Shown here piece after piece: positions 63,436-64,000 of a stretch of 64,000 bases of DNA. Where the stretch lies: positions 1 through 64,000 of the forward strand of contig CAJQPN010000014.1 in assembly GCA_905480195.1 (NCBI GenBank), written 5' to 3'. Below the pieces are notes generated by a model. It was not told the DNA's origin. It was given only the letters and a program-made list of their open reading frames with translations, and did not search any database. How positions within the stretch are numbered: the first letter of the stretch is position 1; the number at the start of each line of letters is the position of its first letter. The translations under genes were made by a program, and so were the position numbers. The stretch is from an uncultured Acidimicrobiales bacterium. GTDB lineage: Bacteria > Actinomycetota > Acidimicrobiia > Acidimicrobiales > Aldehydirespiratoraceae.

Positions 63436-64000
63436 ATGTTCACTGGTCTGGTTGAAGAAATCGGCACGGTTCGGTCCGTAACACCGGTCGGTGACGGTGC
63501 CCGGGTCGAGATCGGCGCTGCCGTCGTCCTCGCTGACGTCGAGATGGGAGCGTCCATTGCGGTCAACGGTTGTTGTCTGACCGTGGTCGAATGGGGGAGC
63601 GACTGGTGGGCAGCGGATGCGGTGCCCGAGACGCTCGACCGCACCAACCTGGGTTCGCTCGGCCCTGGTGACCCTGTGAACCTCGAACGACCACTCGCAG
63701 CCAACGGTCGATACGGCGGCCATGTTGTGCAGGGTCATGTCGACGGCACCGGAGAGGTCCAGCACATCGAACAACTCGACGATGGCTCGTACCTCTTCAC
63801 CTTCTCGCTGCCTGCGGAACTCATTTCGTACGTCGTTGAAAAGGGATCGATCGCCGTCGACGGCATCAGTCTCACCGTTGCCGGGGTCACTCCGACGTCG
63901 TTCTCGATTGCCATCATCCCTCACACCCACGCCGTCACGGCGATGGGTCGGCGTCAGGTGGGCGATACCGTCAACCTGGAAGCCGACGTGCTCGCCAAGT
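63436..64000 (+). CDS. ribE: riboflavin synthase alpha chain (3' end outside window)
   Basis: 188 residues are visible and the frame runs off the right edge. First lumazine-binding repeat MFTGLVEEIGTVRSV...VNGCCLTVV...GGHVVQGHVDGTG and the start of the second (SYVVEKGSIAVDGISLTV) are present. Converts two lumazines to riboflavin. A GAGAGGAA purine tract precedes the ATG. It lies 48 nt after ribF and supplies the substrate of RibF. Confidence 0.95.
   Translation, partial: MFTGLVEEIGTVRSVTPVGDGARVEIGAAVVLADVEMGASIAVNGCCLTVVEWGSDWWAADAVPETLDRTNLGSLGPGDPVNLERPLAANGRYGGHVVQGHVDGTGEVQHIEQLDDGSYLFTFSLPAELISYVVEKGSIAVDGISLTVAGVTPTSFSIAIIPHTHAVTAMGRRQVGDTVNLEADVLAK

Overview
This 64 kb window is GC-rich and gene-dense. 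It has an actinobacterial gene repertoire: two F420/luciferase-like oxidoreductases, CarD, a KstR-like TetR regulator, a WhiG-type sigma factor, and the gene order ffh-rpsP-rimM-trmD-rplS / yifB-dprA-xerC-whiG-rpsB-tsf-pyrH-frr-cdsA-dxr-rseP-ispG / rimP-nusA-ylxR-infB-rbfA-truB-ribF. Acyl-CoA catabolism genes are abundant and several proteins carry acidic tails. Together these suggest an Acidimicrobiia-like actinobacterium (an Ilumatobacter-type organism is my best guess). No rRNA, tRNA, CRISPR array, insertion sequence or prophage was seen.

Left third (1-31 kb): accessory and catabolic genes. These include acyl-CoA dehydrogenases, thiolases, SDRs, a CoA-transferase, a D-aminoacylase-type amidohydrolase, and a KstR-like TetR followed by a DUF35/thiolase-like trio. 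The same region holds a CarD regulator, a GntR regulator divergent from glnB (P-II), a MoxR-DUF58-VWA operon and an OmpR-type two-component pair. A tightly coupled three-gene set (DNA methyltransferase with an extra C-terminal domain, a small protein, and a possible nuclease) lies at 6.65-9.5 kb behind a 13-bp inverted repeat.

Right two thirds (31-64 kb): HtrA protease, then the core block for protein targeting (ftsY, ffh), ribosome and tRNA maturation (rpsP, khpA, rimM, trmD, rplS, rimP, rbfA, truB), translation factors (tsf, frr, infB), transcription (nusA, whiG), the MEP isoprenoid pathway (dxr, ispG), phospholipid synthesis (cdsA), site-2 protease, DNA uptake/recombination (yifB, dprA, xerC) and flavin synthesis (ribF, ribE).

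The most striking object is an ArsC/Spx-family gene at 20282-20650. It has an in-frame TGA exactly where the catalytic cysteine belongs, followed by a perfect 7-bp hairpin with a GGTC loop at the spacing expected of a bacterial SECIS element. The simplest reading is a selenocysteine-containing arsenate-reductase-like protein that ordinary gene calling would truncate. A second window-wide pattern is a TAnnnT hexamer placed 6-7 nt before many start codons, which implies frequent leaderless transcription. Start codons below were chosen with this and with Shine-Dalgarno matches in mind.
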